DNA of 7,346 bases from Rhodospira sp. (GCA_028277295.1 JANQGN010000275.1:1-7346); one strand, 5' to 3'. Counted from the first letter of the stretch, positions 1 through 6,428 are shown. The notes: generated by a model not told the origin, from the sequence alone. Numbers and translations are program-made.

Positions 1-231
1 GTGGGCTGCACCACCTCGTTCGATCCCGGGTGGGAGGTGGACGCCTTCGGCGGTGTCGCCGCCTTGTGCCAACCCATGGAGGCCGACCTCTACGGCTGCG
101 CCGACCCATGCTGGTGGCCGGCCCAGGTGGCCGACACGCTGAACACCTATCCGGACTGGAACGCCGACGCGCCCGCCGCGCAACACGACTGGCGCACGCT
201 GCAATCCGTGTTCCCAGAGGATAAGGGCTGA
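1..231 (+). CDS. qhpC: Quinohemoprotein amine dehydrogenase gamma subunit, 5'-truncated
   Basis: This is the catalytic small subunit of periplasmic quinohemoprotein amine dehydrogenase, which oxidises primary amines and passes electrons to the haems of the alpha subunit. The visible 76 residues match the mature gamma subunit from its fifth residue onward, so the first codon (GTG) is an internal valine. The leader peptide and true start lie upstream of the window. With window residue n equal to family mature residue n+4, every known cross-link residue is present: Cys33 and Trp39 (family C37/W43) form cysteine tryptophylquinone, and Cys3-Glu12, Cys23-Asp29 and Cys37-Asp45 form the three thioether bonds. 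Asp29 (family D33) also corresponds to the proposed catalytic base. The segment CADPCWWPAQ is diagnostic. The cross-links are made by the radical-SAM enzyme QhpD, which is not in the window. The family assignment is very secure; the cross-links themselves are inferred from the family. Confidence 0.95.
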   Translation: MGCTTSFDPGWEVDAFGGVAALCQPMEADLYGCADPCWWPAQVADTLNTYPDWNADAPAAQHDWRTLQSVFPEDKG

Positions 232-252
232 CCCCGCCCGGCACGACAGCAC

Positions 253-265
253 GGAGACCCGCACC
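253..265 (+). promoter_or_regulatory. Ribosome binding site of qhpB
   Basis: GGAG at 253-256 lies nine bases before the ATG at 266. It supports that start and separate initiation of qhpB in the 34-base gap after qhpC. Confidence 0.6.
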
Positions 266-1375
266 ATGACCAACCGATCCGCTTGGGCCACGGTGGGCCG
301 CCTCGTGGCCGCCGCGCTGGTGGCGACGCCCGCCGCTGGCCTCGGGACCGCCCTGGCCAAGGACTACATCCTCACCGGCGTGAAGCCCGACACGCTGGTG
401 GTCATCGATCCCGACGACATGGAGATTGACCGGATCATCAAGATGGACAATGCCGGACCGGCCCCGGTGACCATCGTGCCCAGCGCCGACGGCCGGACGG
501 CCTATGCCCTGGTCAACCAGTGGGAGAGCATCGTTCGCGTCGACCTGGACACCGGCGAGGAGACCTTGCGCATCAACCTGTCCAATGGCGACACCCGGGT
601 GAAGGCCATGTTCGGCCTGGACCTGTCGCCGGACGGCACGACGCTGGCGGTGTTCGAGTCGCCGATGCAGCGGTTGCGGGCCGAATATCGGGTTCAGCCC
701 ACGCGTATCTCGCTGTACAACGCCGAAACGGGCGACCTGAAGGCCCGCGCCGAGGCCCCGCGCCAGATCACCCTGCTGGCCTACGCCAATGATGGGACCA
801 GGCTGTACGGCCTGGGCCGGGCGCTACACATCTTCGACGCCGCGACCGGAGAGAAGATTGGCGAGCACGCCACCCAGGGCTGGGACCGCGCCAACTTCAG
901 TCCGCCCGACGTGCTGGCCGTCTGGAGCCAGTGGGAGACCGCCGGGGTGCTGTCCACGCCCTACTATGCCGCGCGCACGGACACCGATCCCATGGCGCTC
1001 GAAACCTACTGGACCGGCATTCTCACGCTCGACCTGGACACCGGTGATTTCCGCATGGTGGACGTGGAGAACACCGACATCTTCTATTTTTCGTCGACCG
1101 TCAGCCCGACCAACAAGGATATCCTCTACGGGGCCTATACCCAGTTGTCGAAGTTCGACCTGTCCGAGGGCCGCGCGCTGGCGCGGGTGGACCTGCCGCA
1201 CAGCTATTACGCGGTGAACGTCTCCAGCGACGGTTCCCGTGTGTTCGTGGGCGGCGCCATGGGCGATGTCGCGATCTTCGACGCCGAGGACCTCACCCTG
1301 CTGGGCCGGGTGGACATGCCCGGCGGCGCCAACATGTCGCTGGCCACCCTGCGTGTGTTCCAGCGAGAGGAGTAG
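266..1375 (+). CDS. qhpB: Quinohemoprotein amine dehydrogenase beta subunit
   Basis: This is the structural beta subunit of QHNDH, a periplasmic seven-bladed beta-propeller that, with the diheme alpha subunit, encloses the CTQ-bearing gamma subunit. The 369-residue product starts with a Sec-type signal peptide: basic residues at R4 and R12, a hydrophobic core at about 13-27, and a probable cleavage site after ALA (29-31). The mature part begins KDYILTG and shows repeated propeller-strand patterns such as VTIVPSADGRTAYAL, LDLSPDGTTLAVF and VNVSSDGSRVFVGG, as in YVTN/WD-like quinoprotein amine dehydrogenase beta chains. Length fits the family. It lies 34 bases downstream of qhpC and directly upstream of the maturation genes qhpE and qhpF, the order known for QHNDH operons. 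No truncation or frameshift is seen. The adjacent diagnostic gamma subunit makes the identification firm. Confidence 0.95.
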   Translation: MTNRSAWATVGRLVAAALVATPAAGLGTALAKDYILTGVKPDTLVVIDPDDMEIDRIIKMDNAGPAPVTIVPSADGRTAYALVNQWESIVRVDLDTGEETLRINLSNGDTRVKAMFGLDLSPDGTTLAVFESPMQRLRAEYRVQPTRISLYNAETGDLKARAEAPRQITLLAYANDGTRLYGLGRALHIFDAATGEKIGEHATQGWDRANFSPPDVLAVWSQWETAGVLSTPYYAARTDTDPMALETYWTGILTLDLDTGDFRMVDVENTDIFYFSSTVSPTNKDILYGAYTQLSKFDLSEGRALARVDLPHSYYAVNVSSDGSRVFVGGAMGDVAIFDAEDLTLLGRVDMPGGANMSLATLRVFQREE

Positions 1376-2099
1376 CGCCTCGGCGGGCGGCCGCGATGGA
1401 TCGGGATCGGCGCCGCCGAACGGCTCGGTCCTGGGGATCGTCGACAGCGGCGGCCCGTCCGCCGCCAGCGGCGATGCCCGGCGCTTCCGGCTCGCCGAGG
1501 GCGGGGCGGTGATCCGGGAACCGGCCGGACCCGACCGGCTGGGACACGGCAGCCGGGTCGAGACCGTCATCCGCCGCGCGCGGCCCGGCGCCACCCTCCG
1601 CCACGCCCAGGTGTTCGGGGACCGCCCGGTGACAACGCCGGCCCAGGTGGCCGCCGCCGTCCGCTGGCTGACCGAGGGCGGCGCGCGGGTGATCTGCCTG
1701 AGCCTGGGACTGACCGCCGACCGCGCGGGCCTGCGCGACGCTTGCCGCGAGGCCATCGCCACGGGTGTTGTCCTGGTCGCCGCCACGCCGGCCCGGGGTG
1801 CCCGGTGCTACCCGGCCGCCTACCCCGGCGTGATCGCCGGCACGGGCGATGCCCGCTGCGGCTTCGACGAGATATCCGCGCTGGGGGGCGACGCGCCGGC
1901 CGCCTTCGGGGCCTGGTGTGCCTCGCCGGAGCAGGGCGGCGGCCGCGCGGGCGGCGCCAGCATCGGCTGTGCCCGGCTCGCCGCGCACGTCCACGCGATC
2001 CTGCGCGACCGGCCCGGCGCCTCGGTGGCCGAGGTCGTCGCGATTCTGGAGGCGACCGCCGCCTACCGAGGCCGCGAGCGGCGGGGACACGCCCCATGA
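1353..2099 (+). CDS. qhpE: Subtilisin-like protease that processes QhpC (start uncertain)
   Basis: In QHNDH systems QhpE is a cytoplasmic or membrane-associated subtilisin-like serine protease that cuts the leader from cross-linked QhpC. From a GTG at 1353 the product is 248 residues without a signal peptide. The S8 catalytic triad is visible: Asp31 in GIVDSGG, His65 in LGHGSRVE and Ser203 in GGASIGCARLAAH. Similarity to subtilisins begins only at about residue 26. The start is uncertain. No ATG, GTG or TTG in this frame lies between 1353 and the Asp motif, the GTG overlaps the end of qhpB by 23 bases, and the best Shine-Dalgarno-like run (GAGAGGAG, 1365-1372) lies downstream of it. The stretch VLVAATPARG (139-149) occupies the place of the usual AAGN oxyanion-hole segment and lacks the Asn. 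The protein has several cysteines (115, 131, 152, 169, 189, 206). The stop overlaps the qhpF start (ATGA). Confidence 0.85.
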   Translation: MCSSERSSASAGGRDGSGSAPPNGSVLGIVDSGGPSAASGDARRFRLAEGGAVIREPAGPDRLGHGSRVETVIRRARPGATLRHAQVFGDRPVTTPAQVAAAVRWLTEGGARVICLSLGLTADRAGLRDACREAIATGVVLVAATPARGARCYPAAYPGVIAGTGDARCGFDEISALGGDAPAAFGAWCASPEQGGGRAGGASIGCARLAAHVHAILRDRPGASVAEVVAILEATAAYRGRERRGHAP

Positions 2100-3841
2100 G
2101 GTCCGTTCCCAGGAGCCCCTTCCCCGACCGCATCACCGCCCTGTTCGCCCGCGCCCTGTTCGGCGGCGAGGCCGGTCCCTGGCTGGCGCCGGTGATCCGG
2201 CCGGTCCTGCGCCCGCTGCTGGTCGTCCTGACCGTCTCGCTGATCTCGGCGGCGCTCGCGCTGGCGCCCCCGTACCTGACCAAGCTGATCATCGACGACG
2301 GGCTGTTGGCCGGCGACGCGCGCGCCTTGCTGCTCTGGGCCGGCGTGGCCTTCGCGGTCGGCCTGGCGGCGGTGCTGGTGGGGGCGTTGAACAGCCTGCT
2401 CCACCTGCGGGTCTCGGCGCGCATGCTGGCGCACCTCCGCGCCCGCGCGCTCGACGCCGTGCTGGGCTTGCCGCCGACCCGCCACCCCGAGGTGCGCGTC
2501 GGCGAGATCATGGCGCGACTGGATGGCGACGCCGCCGAGGTGCAGCGCTTCGCCTTCGACGCCCTGCTGGCCGGCCTGGGCGCCTTGTTCCGGCTGACGG
2601 GCGGGGCGATCATGCTGGCGGTGATCGACTGGCGGCTGGCGCTGGTGGCCATCGCGCTGACGCCTGCCGAACTGGTGTTCCTGGCCTGGGCGCGGCCGCG
2701 CACCGAACGCCATGCCGAGCGCGTCCGCGTGCATCGCGGGCGGCTGTCCGCCTTCCTGGCCGAGAGTGTCGCCGGCCTGGGGGTGATCACCGCCCTGGGG
2801 GCCACCACCACCCGCGCCCGCCGCCTGGGTCCCGTGCAGGACGCGCAGATCGATGCGCTGGTCCGCCAGCGCGAGTGGCAGGAGGTCACCAGCGGCGTGC
2901 CCACGATCCTGGGCGCCGTCGGGCGGGCGGCGGTGCTGATCGTCGGCGGCCTGTGGGTGATTCGGGACGGCTGGCCGCTGGGTTCGCTGATCGCCATGCT
3001 GGCCTACATGGGCTTTCTGGTGGGGCCGCTGCGCACGTTGCTGGGGCTGTATCACGCCCAGGCGCGGGTGGTGGTGGCCGTGCGCCGGCTGACGGCCCTG
3101 GTCCGCGACGCGGCGCCAGAAGCGGACGGTGCCCCTCTTCCCGAGGGACCGGGGGCGCTGCGGCTGCAGGCGGTGACGCTGACCCATCCCGGCGCCGACG
3201 CGCCGGTGTTACGCGGCCTGTCGCTGGACATCCCGGCCGGAACCAAGGTGCTGCTGCAAGGCCCCTCCGGCGCCGGCAAGACCAGCCTGATCGGCCTGCT
3301 GACCCGCGCGGCCCAACCCGACTCGGGCCAGGTGCTGCTGGACGGCGCCCCGGTGCACGGCCTGGACCCCGTCGCCCTGCGCCGCGCGGTGGTCGTGGTG
3401 CCGCAAGCGGGCTGGCTGTTCAGCGGCACGGTGGCCGACAACCTGCGCCTCGCCAATCCGGAGGCGGACGACGCCGCCCTTTGGCGGGTGCTGGCCATGG
3501 TCGACCTGGTGGACTGGCTTGAGACCGGCCGGCAGGGCCTCGAAACCCCCATCGGAGAGCGCGCCCTCGCGGTCTCGGGGGGGCAGCGCCAACGGCTGGC
3601 CATCGCTCGCGCGCTGCTGGCGCCGTTCCGCGTGCTGGTGCTGGACGAGAGCCTGTCGGAGGTGGACGGCCCCACCGCCGCCCACATCGTGGCGGCCATC
3701 GACTCCGCCGTCCCCACGCGCACCCGGATCATCGTCGCCCATGCCGGCGCCGACCGCCTGGGACCGTTCGACCGGACCGTGACCCTGCCCCGGCCCCCGC
3801 CCATGAGCGGGCCGGATCCTGCGCGCGCGGACCTCGGGTGA
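2096..3841 (+). CDS. qhpF: Fused half-ABC transporter for QhpC export
   Basis: This is an inner-membrane ABC exporter with its membrane domain fused to its ATPase. In QHNDH operons it is the transporter required for the gamma subunit to reach the periplasm. The ATG at 2096 overlaps the qhpE stop (ATGA), which suggests translational coupling. The 581-residue product has hydrophobic segments at about 36-60 and 75-98 and further ones to about residue 330, then the nucleotide-binding domain. That domain has Walker A GPSGAGKT (389-396, Lys395), Q-loop Gln437 in VVVPQAGWLF, signature VSGGQ (493-497), Walker B VLVLDES (513-519, Glu518) and H-loop His549. All catalytic residues are present. Two variations stand out: the D-loop reads LSEVDG rather than the common SALD, and the place of the A-loop aromatic is taken by TLTHPG. 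The exporter class is certain; the qhpF name rests on position in the operon. Confidence 0.87.
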   Translation: MRSVPRSPFPDRITALFARALFGGEAGPWLAPVIRPVLRPLLVVLTVSLISAALALAPPYLTKLIIDDGLLAGDARALLLWAGVAFAVGLAAVLVGALNSLLHLRVSARMLAHLRARALDAVLGLPPTRHPEVRVGEIMARLDGDAAEVQRFAFDALLAGLGALFRLTGGAIMLAVIDWRLALVAIALTPAELVFLAWARPRTERHAERVRVHRGRLSAFLAESVAGLGVITALGATTTRARRLGPVQDAQIDALVRQREWQEVTSGVPTILGAVGRAAVLIVGGLWVIRDGWPLGSLIAMLAYMGFLVGPLRTLLGLYHAQARVVVAVRRLTALVRDAAPEADGAPLPEGPGALRLQAVTLTHPGADAPVLRGLSLDIPAGTKVLLQGPSGAGKTSLIGLLTRAAQPDSGQVLLDGAPVHGLDPVALRRAVVVVPQAGWLFSGTVADNLRLANPEADDAALWRVLAMVDLVDWLETGRQGLETPIGERALAVSGGQRQRLAIARALLAPFRVLVLDESLSEVDGPTAAHIVAAIDSAVPTRTRIIVAHAGADRLGPFDRTVTLPRPPPMSGPDPARADLG

Positions 3842-4020
3842 CTCGGTCGTCGAGGTTCCGGTCTTGCGCGTGGCGCCATTCTCTCAAGCGCCGAACCCGC
3901 CGGCGGCACGTCAGGCCAGACCGCGAACGGCTGTCGCGTGACGGCCGGCGTTGTCCGCCCCGTGACCCTCAGGCATGCTGTCGACCGGTCCCGTCCCCAC
4001 CGTCCGTCCGGGAGGCTCCC
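3842..4020. other. Intergenic gap between the qhp operon and the ytoQ unit
   Basis: These 179 bases separate the two gene groups. A ten-base self-complementary run (CCGCCGGCGG, about 3898-3907) is present, but there is no hairpin followed by a T-run, so no confident terminator can be called. No promoter hexamers stand out either. The ytoQ frame stays open back to a GTG at 3838, but that extension looks like arginine-rich read-through of GC-rich DNA rather than protein. Confidence 0.5.
4007..4020 (+). promoter_or_regulatory. Ribosome binding site of ytoQ
   Basis: A GGGAGG run a few bases before the ATG at 4021 fixes that start over the upstream in-frame GTG at 3838. It also agrees with the N-terminus expected of the family. 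Confidence 0.6.
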
Positions 4021-4491
4021 ATGCACGGCCCGCGCGTGCTCGCCGTCTATCTGTCCGGCGAGATTCATACAGACTGGCGCGATCGCGTCGCCGCCGCCTG
4101 CCAGGCCGCCGGCCTGTCCATCGACTTCCTTGCTCCGGTCACCGATCACGGCGCCTCCGACGACTGTGGCGCGGCCATTCTGGGCGAGGAAGCCAGCGGC
4201 TTCTGGCGCGACCACAAGGGCGCCAAGGTCAACGCCATCCGCACCCGGGTGCTGATCGAGCAGGCCGACGTTGTCGTGGTGCGCTTTGGTGAAAAATACA
4301 AACAGTGGAACGCGGCCTTCGACGCTGGATACGCCGCCGCCCTGGGCACGCCGCTGATCGTGCTGCACCCGCAGGAGCACACCCACGCCTTGAAGGAAGT
4401 CGACGCCGCGGCACTCGCCGTGTGCGAGACGCCAGAGCAGGTGGCCCAGGTGCTCACCTACGTGCAGACCGGCGGGCTGCCCGGGCGGTGA
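4021..4491 (+). CDS. ytoQ: YtoQ family protein (nucleoside 2-deoxyribosyltransferase-like)
   Basis: The product has 156 residues, close to the usual length of the YtoQ family. That family shares the nucleoside 2-deoxyribosyltransferase fold, but its reaction is not established as far as I know. Hallmarks are VYLSGEIHTDWR (9-20), an HGASDDCGAAILGEE stretch (43-57), the IRTRVLIEQADVVVVRFGEKYKQWN region (73-97) and AFDAGYAAALGTPLIVLH (from 99). In deoxyribosyltransferases the equivalent of the last motif carries the nucleophilic Glu of an E-x-G-Y pattern. Here Asp101 sits there, so catalysis may differ. The protein looks soluble and cytoplasmic, with no signal peptide or membrane segment. It is the first gene of a coupled trio: its TGA overlaps the GTG of the next gene (GTGA). 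Family membership is confident; no specific function should be assumed. Confidence 0.92.
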   Translation: MHGPRVLAVYLSGEIHTDWRDRVAAACQAAGLSIDFLAPVTDHGASDDCGAAILGEEASGFWRDHKGAKVNAIRTRVLIEQADVVVVRFGEKYKQWNAAFDAGYAAALGTPLIVLHPQEHTHALKEVDAAALAVCETPEQVAQVLTYVQTGGLPGR

Positions 4492-5240
4492 CGGCACGAC
4501 CCCCGGACGAGGAGACTGCCCGCGCCGCCTTCATCCGCTCCCAGACGGCCGTCGCCACGGCGCCGCTGGTCCCCGAGTTGCGCCTTCACCTGGCCACCGA
4601 GGTCACCCCACTGTGGCAGGCCACGGAGGCGCACATGCGCGTCACCGGGCTGGAACCCCCGTTCTGGGCGTTTGCCTGGCCGGGCAGCCAGGCGCTGGCG
4701 CGGCACCTGCTGGATCACCCGGCGCTGACGCGAAACCGCACGGTGCTGGACCTGGCGGCGGGCGGCGGGCTGGCCGGGCTGGCCGCCGCCCGCGCCGGCG
4801 CCGCCTCCGTCCTCTGCGCCGAGGTCGACCCGCTGGCGGCCGCCGCCATCCGCCTGAACGCGGCGCTGAACGGTCTGGAGGCGCGCGTGGCCGTTACCCT
4901 GGACGATCTGTTGCCCGCCGCCAACGACCTGTCCGCCGCCCGCGACGCCGCGCGGCTGGGCGAGTGGGCGGTGATCCTGGCCGGGGACGTCTGTTACGAA
5001 CGGGCCATGGCCGATCGCGTCATCCGCTACCTGACCGCCCAGGCGGCGGCCGGCGCGCTTGTGCTGCTGGCCGATCCGGGCCGCGCCTATGGTCCCAAGG
5101 GGCCTCTGACGGTTGAGACCACACTGACCGTGCCCACATCCCTGGACCTGGAGGATCGAGAGGCGCGGGATACCGTCGTCTATCGACTGGACGCCGGCGC
5201 CGCCCCGCCCCCATGTCAGCCGCAGGAGACATCCCCATGA
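4488..5240 (+). CDS. Class I SAM methyltransferase, ETF-beta lysine methyltransferase-like
   Basis: The 250-residue product is a class I S-adenosylmethionine-dependent methyltransferase of the group containing ETFBKMT (METTL20). That enzyme trimethylates lysines of the electron transfer flavoprotein beta subunit and is often mislabelled as PrmA or nicotinamide N-methylase. Support comes from the N-terminal segment PPFWAFAWPGSQALARHLL (57-75), typical of this group. Motif I is VLDLAAGGGLAG (86-97), the acidic SAM-ribose region is AEVDP (111-115, Glu112), and the characteristic GDVCYE motif is at 166-171. The GTG start at 4488 overlaps the ytoQ stop and has no strong Shine-Dalgarno, so translation is probably coupled to ytoQ. 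Its own stop overlaps the next ATG. The methyltransferase fold is certain. The ETF-beta substrate is inferred from motif resemblance, and another protein substrate is possible. Confidence 0.8.
   Translation: MTARPPDEETARAAFIRSQTAVATAPLVPELRLHLATEVTPLWQATEAHMRVTGLEPPFWAFAWPGSQALARHLLDHPALTRNRTVLDLAAGGGLAGLAAARAGAASVLCAEVDPLAAAAIRLNAALNGLEARVAVTLDDLLPAANDLSAARDAARLGEWAVILAGDVCYERAMADRVIRYLTAQAAAGALVLLADPGRAYGPKGPLTVETTLTVPTSLDLEDREARDTVVYRLDAGAAPPPCQPQETSP
5224..5236 (+). promoter_or_regulatory. Ribosome binding site deciding the O-methyltransferase start
   Basis: AGGAGA at 5224-5229 is seven bases before the ATG at 5237. It favours that ATG over the in-frame ATG at 5213, which lies upstream of the site and would add eight residues. 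Confidence 0.7.
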
Positions 5241-5896
5241 CCGGCGTGCCGGACCTGCCCCCTATTCTTGCCGCCTATGTCCTCGACCGGGGCATTGACG
5301 AACCCGAGCCCCTGGCCGTCCTGCGCCGAGAGACCGAGGCCATGGCCAACGCCGGTTGGGCGAGCAGCCCGGACCAGGCCGCCTTGCTGGCCTTCCTGGC
5401 GCGGCTGATTGGGGCTCGCCGGACCTTGGACATCGGCACCTTCACTGGATACAGCGCCCTCGCGGTGGCCTACGCCCTGCCGCCAGAGGGCGAGGTGCTG
5501 GCCTTCGACGATTCGCCAGAGTACGCCGCCATCGCCCGGCGCCATTGGGAGGCGGCCGGGATGGGTGGCCGCATTGACCTGTCTGTCGGCCCGGCCGCCG
5601 ACGGTCTGGAGGCGCTTCTCGCCGCGGGCCGGGCCGGCGACTTCGACATGGCCTTCGTCGACGCCGACAAGGAGGCCTACCCCGCGTACTTCGAGCAGGC
5701 GCTTCGGCTGGTGCGTCCGGGTGGCCTCGTCGCGCTCGACAACATGCTGTGGAAGGGTCTGGTGGTCGATCCCGACACGACGGACGCCAAGGCCCTCGCA
5801 TTGCGCGCCCTGACGGACAGGATCCGCGCCGACGGGCGGGTGGACGCCTGCCTGCTGCCCATCCGCGACGGGCTTCTGCTGGCGCGGGTGCGCTGA
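5237..5896 (+). CDS. Metal-dependent O-methyltransferase (caffeoyl-CoA OMT-like family)
   Basis: The 219-residue protein belongs to the class I SAM O-methyltransferase family related to caffeoyl-CoA and catechol O-methyltransferases, which methylate hydroxyls of small aromatic or related substrates using a divalent cation. The SAM motif LDIGTFTGYSALAVAYALP runs from residue 64 and is followed by an acidic pair (Asp91-Asp92). The metal-binding set is recognisable as Asp142 in FVDADKEAYPAYFEQAL and Asp168-Asn169 in LVALDNMLWKG. Length is normal. The ATG overlaps the stop of the preceding methyltransferase gene (ATGA), so the two are coupled, and this is the last gene of the trio. Its natural acceptor cannot be read from the sequence. 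No secretion signal is seen. Confidence 0.9.
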   Translation: MTGVPDLPPILAAYVLDRGIDEPEPLAVLRRETEAMANAGWASSPDQAALLAFLARLIGARRTLDIGTFTGYSALAVAYALPPEGEVLAFDDSPEYAAIARRHWEAAGMGGRIDLSVGPAADGLEALLAAGRAGDFDMAFVDADKEAYPAYFEQALRLVRPGGLVALDNMLWKGLVVDPDTTDAKALALRALTDRIRADGRVDACLLPIRDGLLLARVR

Positions 5897-5917
5897 GGCC
5901 CGGGATCGGGATCTGAC

Positions 5918-5933
5918 GTCGGTTCGTCCCGAC
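5918..5933 (+). terminator. Weak hairpin after the methyltransferase unit
   Basis: GTCGG and CCGAC form a perfect five-base stem around a six-base loop, 22 bases after the O-methyltransferase stop. No T-run follows, so this is at best a weak or Rho-assisted end signal. Confidence 0.25.
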
Positions 5934-5991
5934 TGGCGCCGCTGGCCGAAACCCTGGCGCGGGCGAGGGGCCCAATGCCTGCCGTTGAGTT

Positions 5992-6014
5992 GAGAATGGT
6001 TTTCGTTTGCATTC
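5992..6014 (+). promoter_or_regulatory. Fur-box-like operator overlapping the bfd promoter
   Basis: The 19 bases from 5992 agree with the classical Fur box at 12 of 19 positions by my count. The core GAGAATGGTTTTC (5992-6004) resembles a 6-1-6 hexamer arrangement. A second symmetry is GAATG (5994-5998) with CATTC (6010-6014), separated by 11 bases. The site touches the -35 hexamer, where an iron-dependent repressor would block polymerase. In alphaproteobacteria the regulator could instead be Irr. The site is seen; the regulator is inferred. Confidence 0.45.
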
Positions 6015-6035
6015 GCGAGTCCGGGCCGGTATGAT
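6007..6035 (+). promoter_or_regulatory. Sigma70-type promoter of bfd
   Basis: TTGCAT (6007-6012) and TATGAT (6030-6035) are separated by exactly 17 bases, the ideal spacing. They lie about 40 bases before the bfd start. This is the best-looking promoter in the window and is overlapped by the Fur-like site. Confidence 0.65.
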
Positions 6036-6076
6036 CCATGGCAGGTATGGCGTTATAGGGCCCAAGGGGGCGGCTG

Positions 6077-6274
6077 ATGTACGTCTGTAATTGCAAGGGG
6101 TTGCGGGAAAACCAGGTGCGCGACGTGGTTCAGGCGGGCGCCCGCAAGGTGGCCCACGTGTTCCATGCCTGTGGTGAAGACCCGCAGTGCGCCCGGTGCG
6201 TTCGCCGCATTGTCGCTATTATCCGCTCCGAAGGGCCGACAGAACGGCGGGAGGTCGCACAGCGGAGCGCGTGA
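6077..6274 (+). CDS. bfd: Bacterioferritin-associated ferredoxin
   Basis: Bfd is a small [2Fe-2S] protein that docks on bacterioferritin near its haem and supplies electrons to reduce stored ferric iron so it can be released. The 65-residue product has the Bfd pattern exactly: MYVCNC gives Cys4 and Cys6, and CARC gives Cys38 and Cys41. These are the same four positions used in E. coli Bfd. The segment CARCVRRIVAII continues in the family pattern. A Shine-Dalgarno run AAGGGGG (6064-6070) lies six bases before the ATG. Its bacterioferritin partner follows 311 bases downstream, a common pairing. The promoter with a Fur-like site suggests raised expression in low iron, as known for bfd in other proteobacteria; this is inferred here. 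Confidence 0.96.
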   Translation: MYVCNCKGLRENQVRDVVQAGARKVAHVFHACGEDPQCARCVRRIVAIIRSEGPTERREVAQRSA

Positions 6275-6370
6275 CAGCGCGCTATAATAGAGTGATTGGC
6301 GCTTTGCTCGCCGAAAAGGCGGATTAACCCTGGTATAGGGTGGCTGTCCAGGCCATCTTGACCGGGGCGT

Positions 6371-6400
6371 TTGGGTTTTCACGATACCGACCCTAATAAT
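6371..6400 (+). promoter_or_regulatory. Possible bfr promoter
   Basis: TTGGGT (6371-6376) and AATAAT (6395-6400) are separated by 18 bases. The -10 is good and the -35 weak. The ATAATCA run over the -10 recalls the centre of a Fur box, but the flanks do not match. This is one of several possibilities, including read-through from bfd. Confidence 0.3.
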
Positions 6401-6428
6401 CACCCATCGCATGGCCCATATGCCTCGA

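Noticed and set aside
1396..1398. ATG as a possible qhpE start
   Set aside because: It is in a different frame from the protease motifs, and using it would require a frameshift for which there is no other sign.
1567..2997. Long open frame on the minus strand across qhpE and qhpF
   Set aside because: The product is a low-complexity Arg/Ser/Pro/Ala mixture with no domain, typical of the complement of GC-rich coding DNA. The + strand carries clear protease and ABC motifs.
3838..4020. N-terminal extension of ytoQ from a GTG overlapping the qhpF stop
   Set aside because: The extra 61 residues are Arg-rich and unlike the family, which begins close to the VYLSGEIH motif. The ATG at 4021 has its own ribosome binding site.
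3052..4497. Long minus-strand frame across qhpF and ytoQ
   Set aside because: It spans two well-supported genes and an intergenic gap, and the translation is Arg/Ser/Pro-rich with no recognisable motif.
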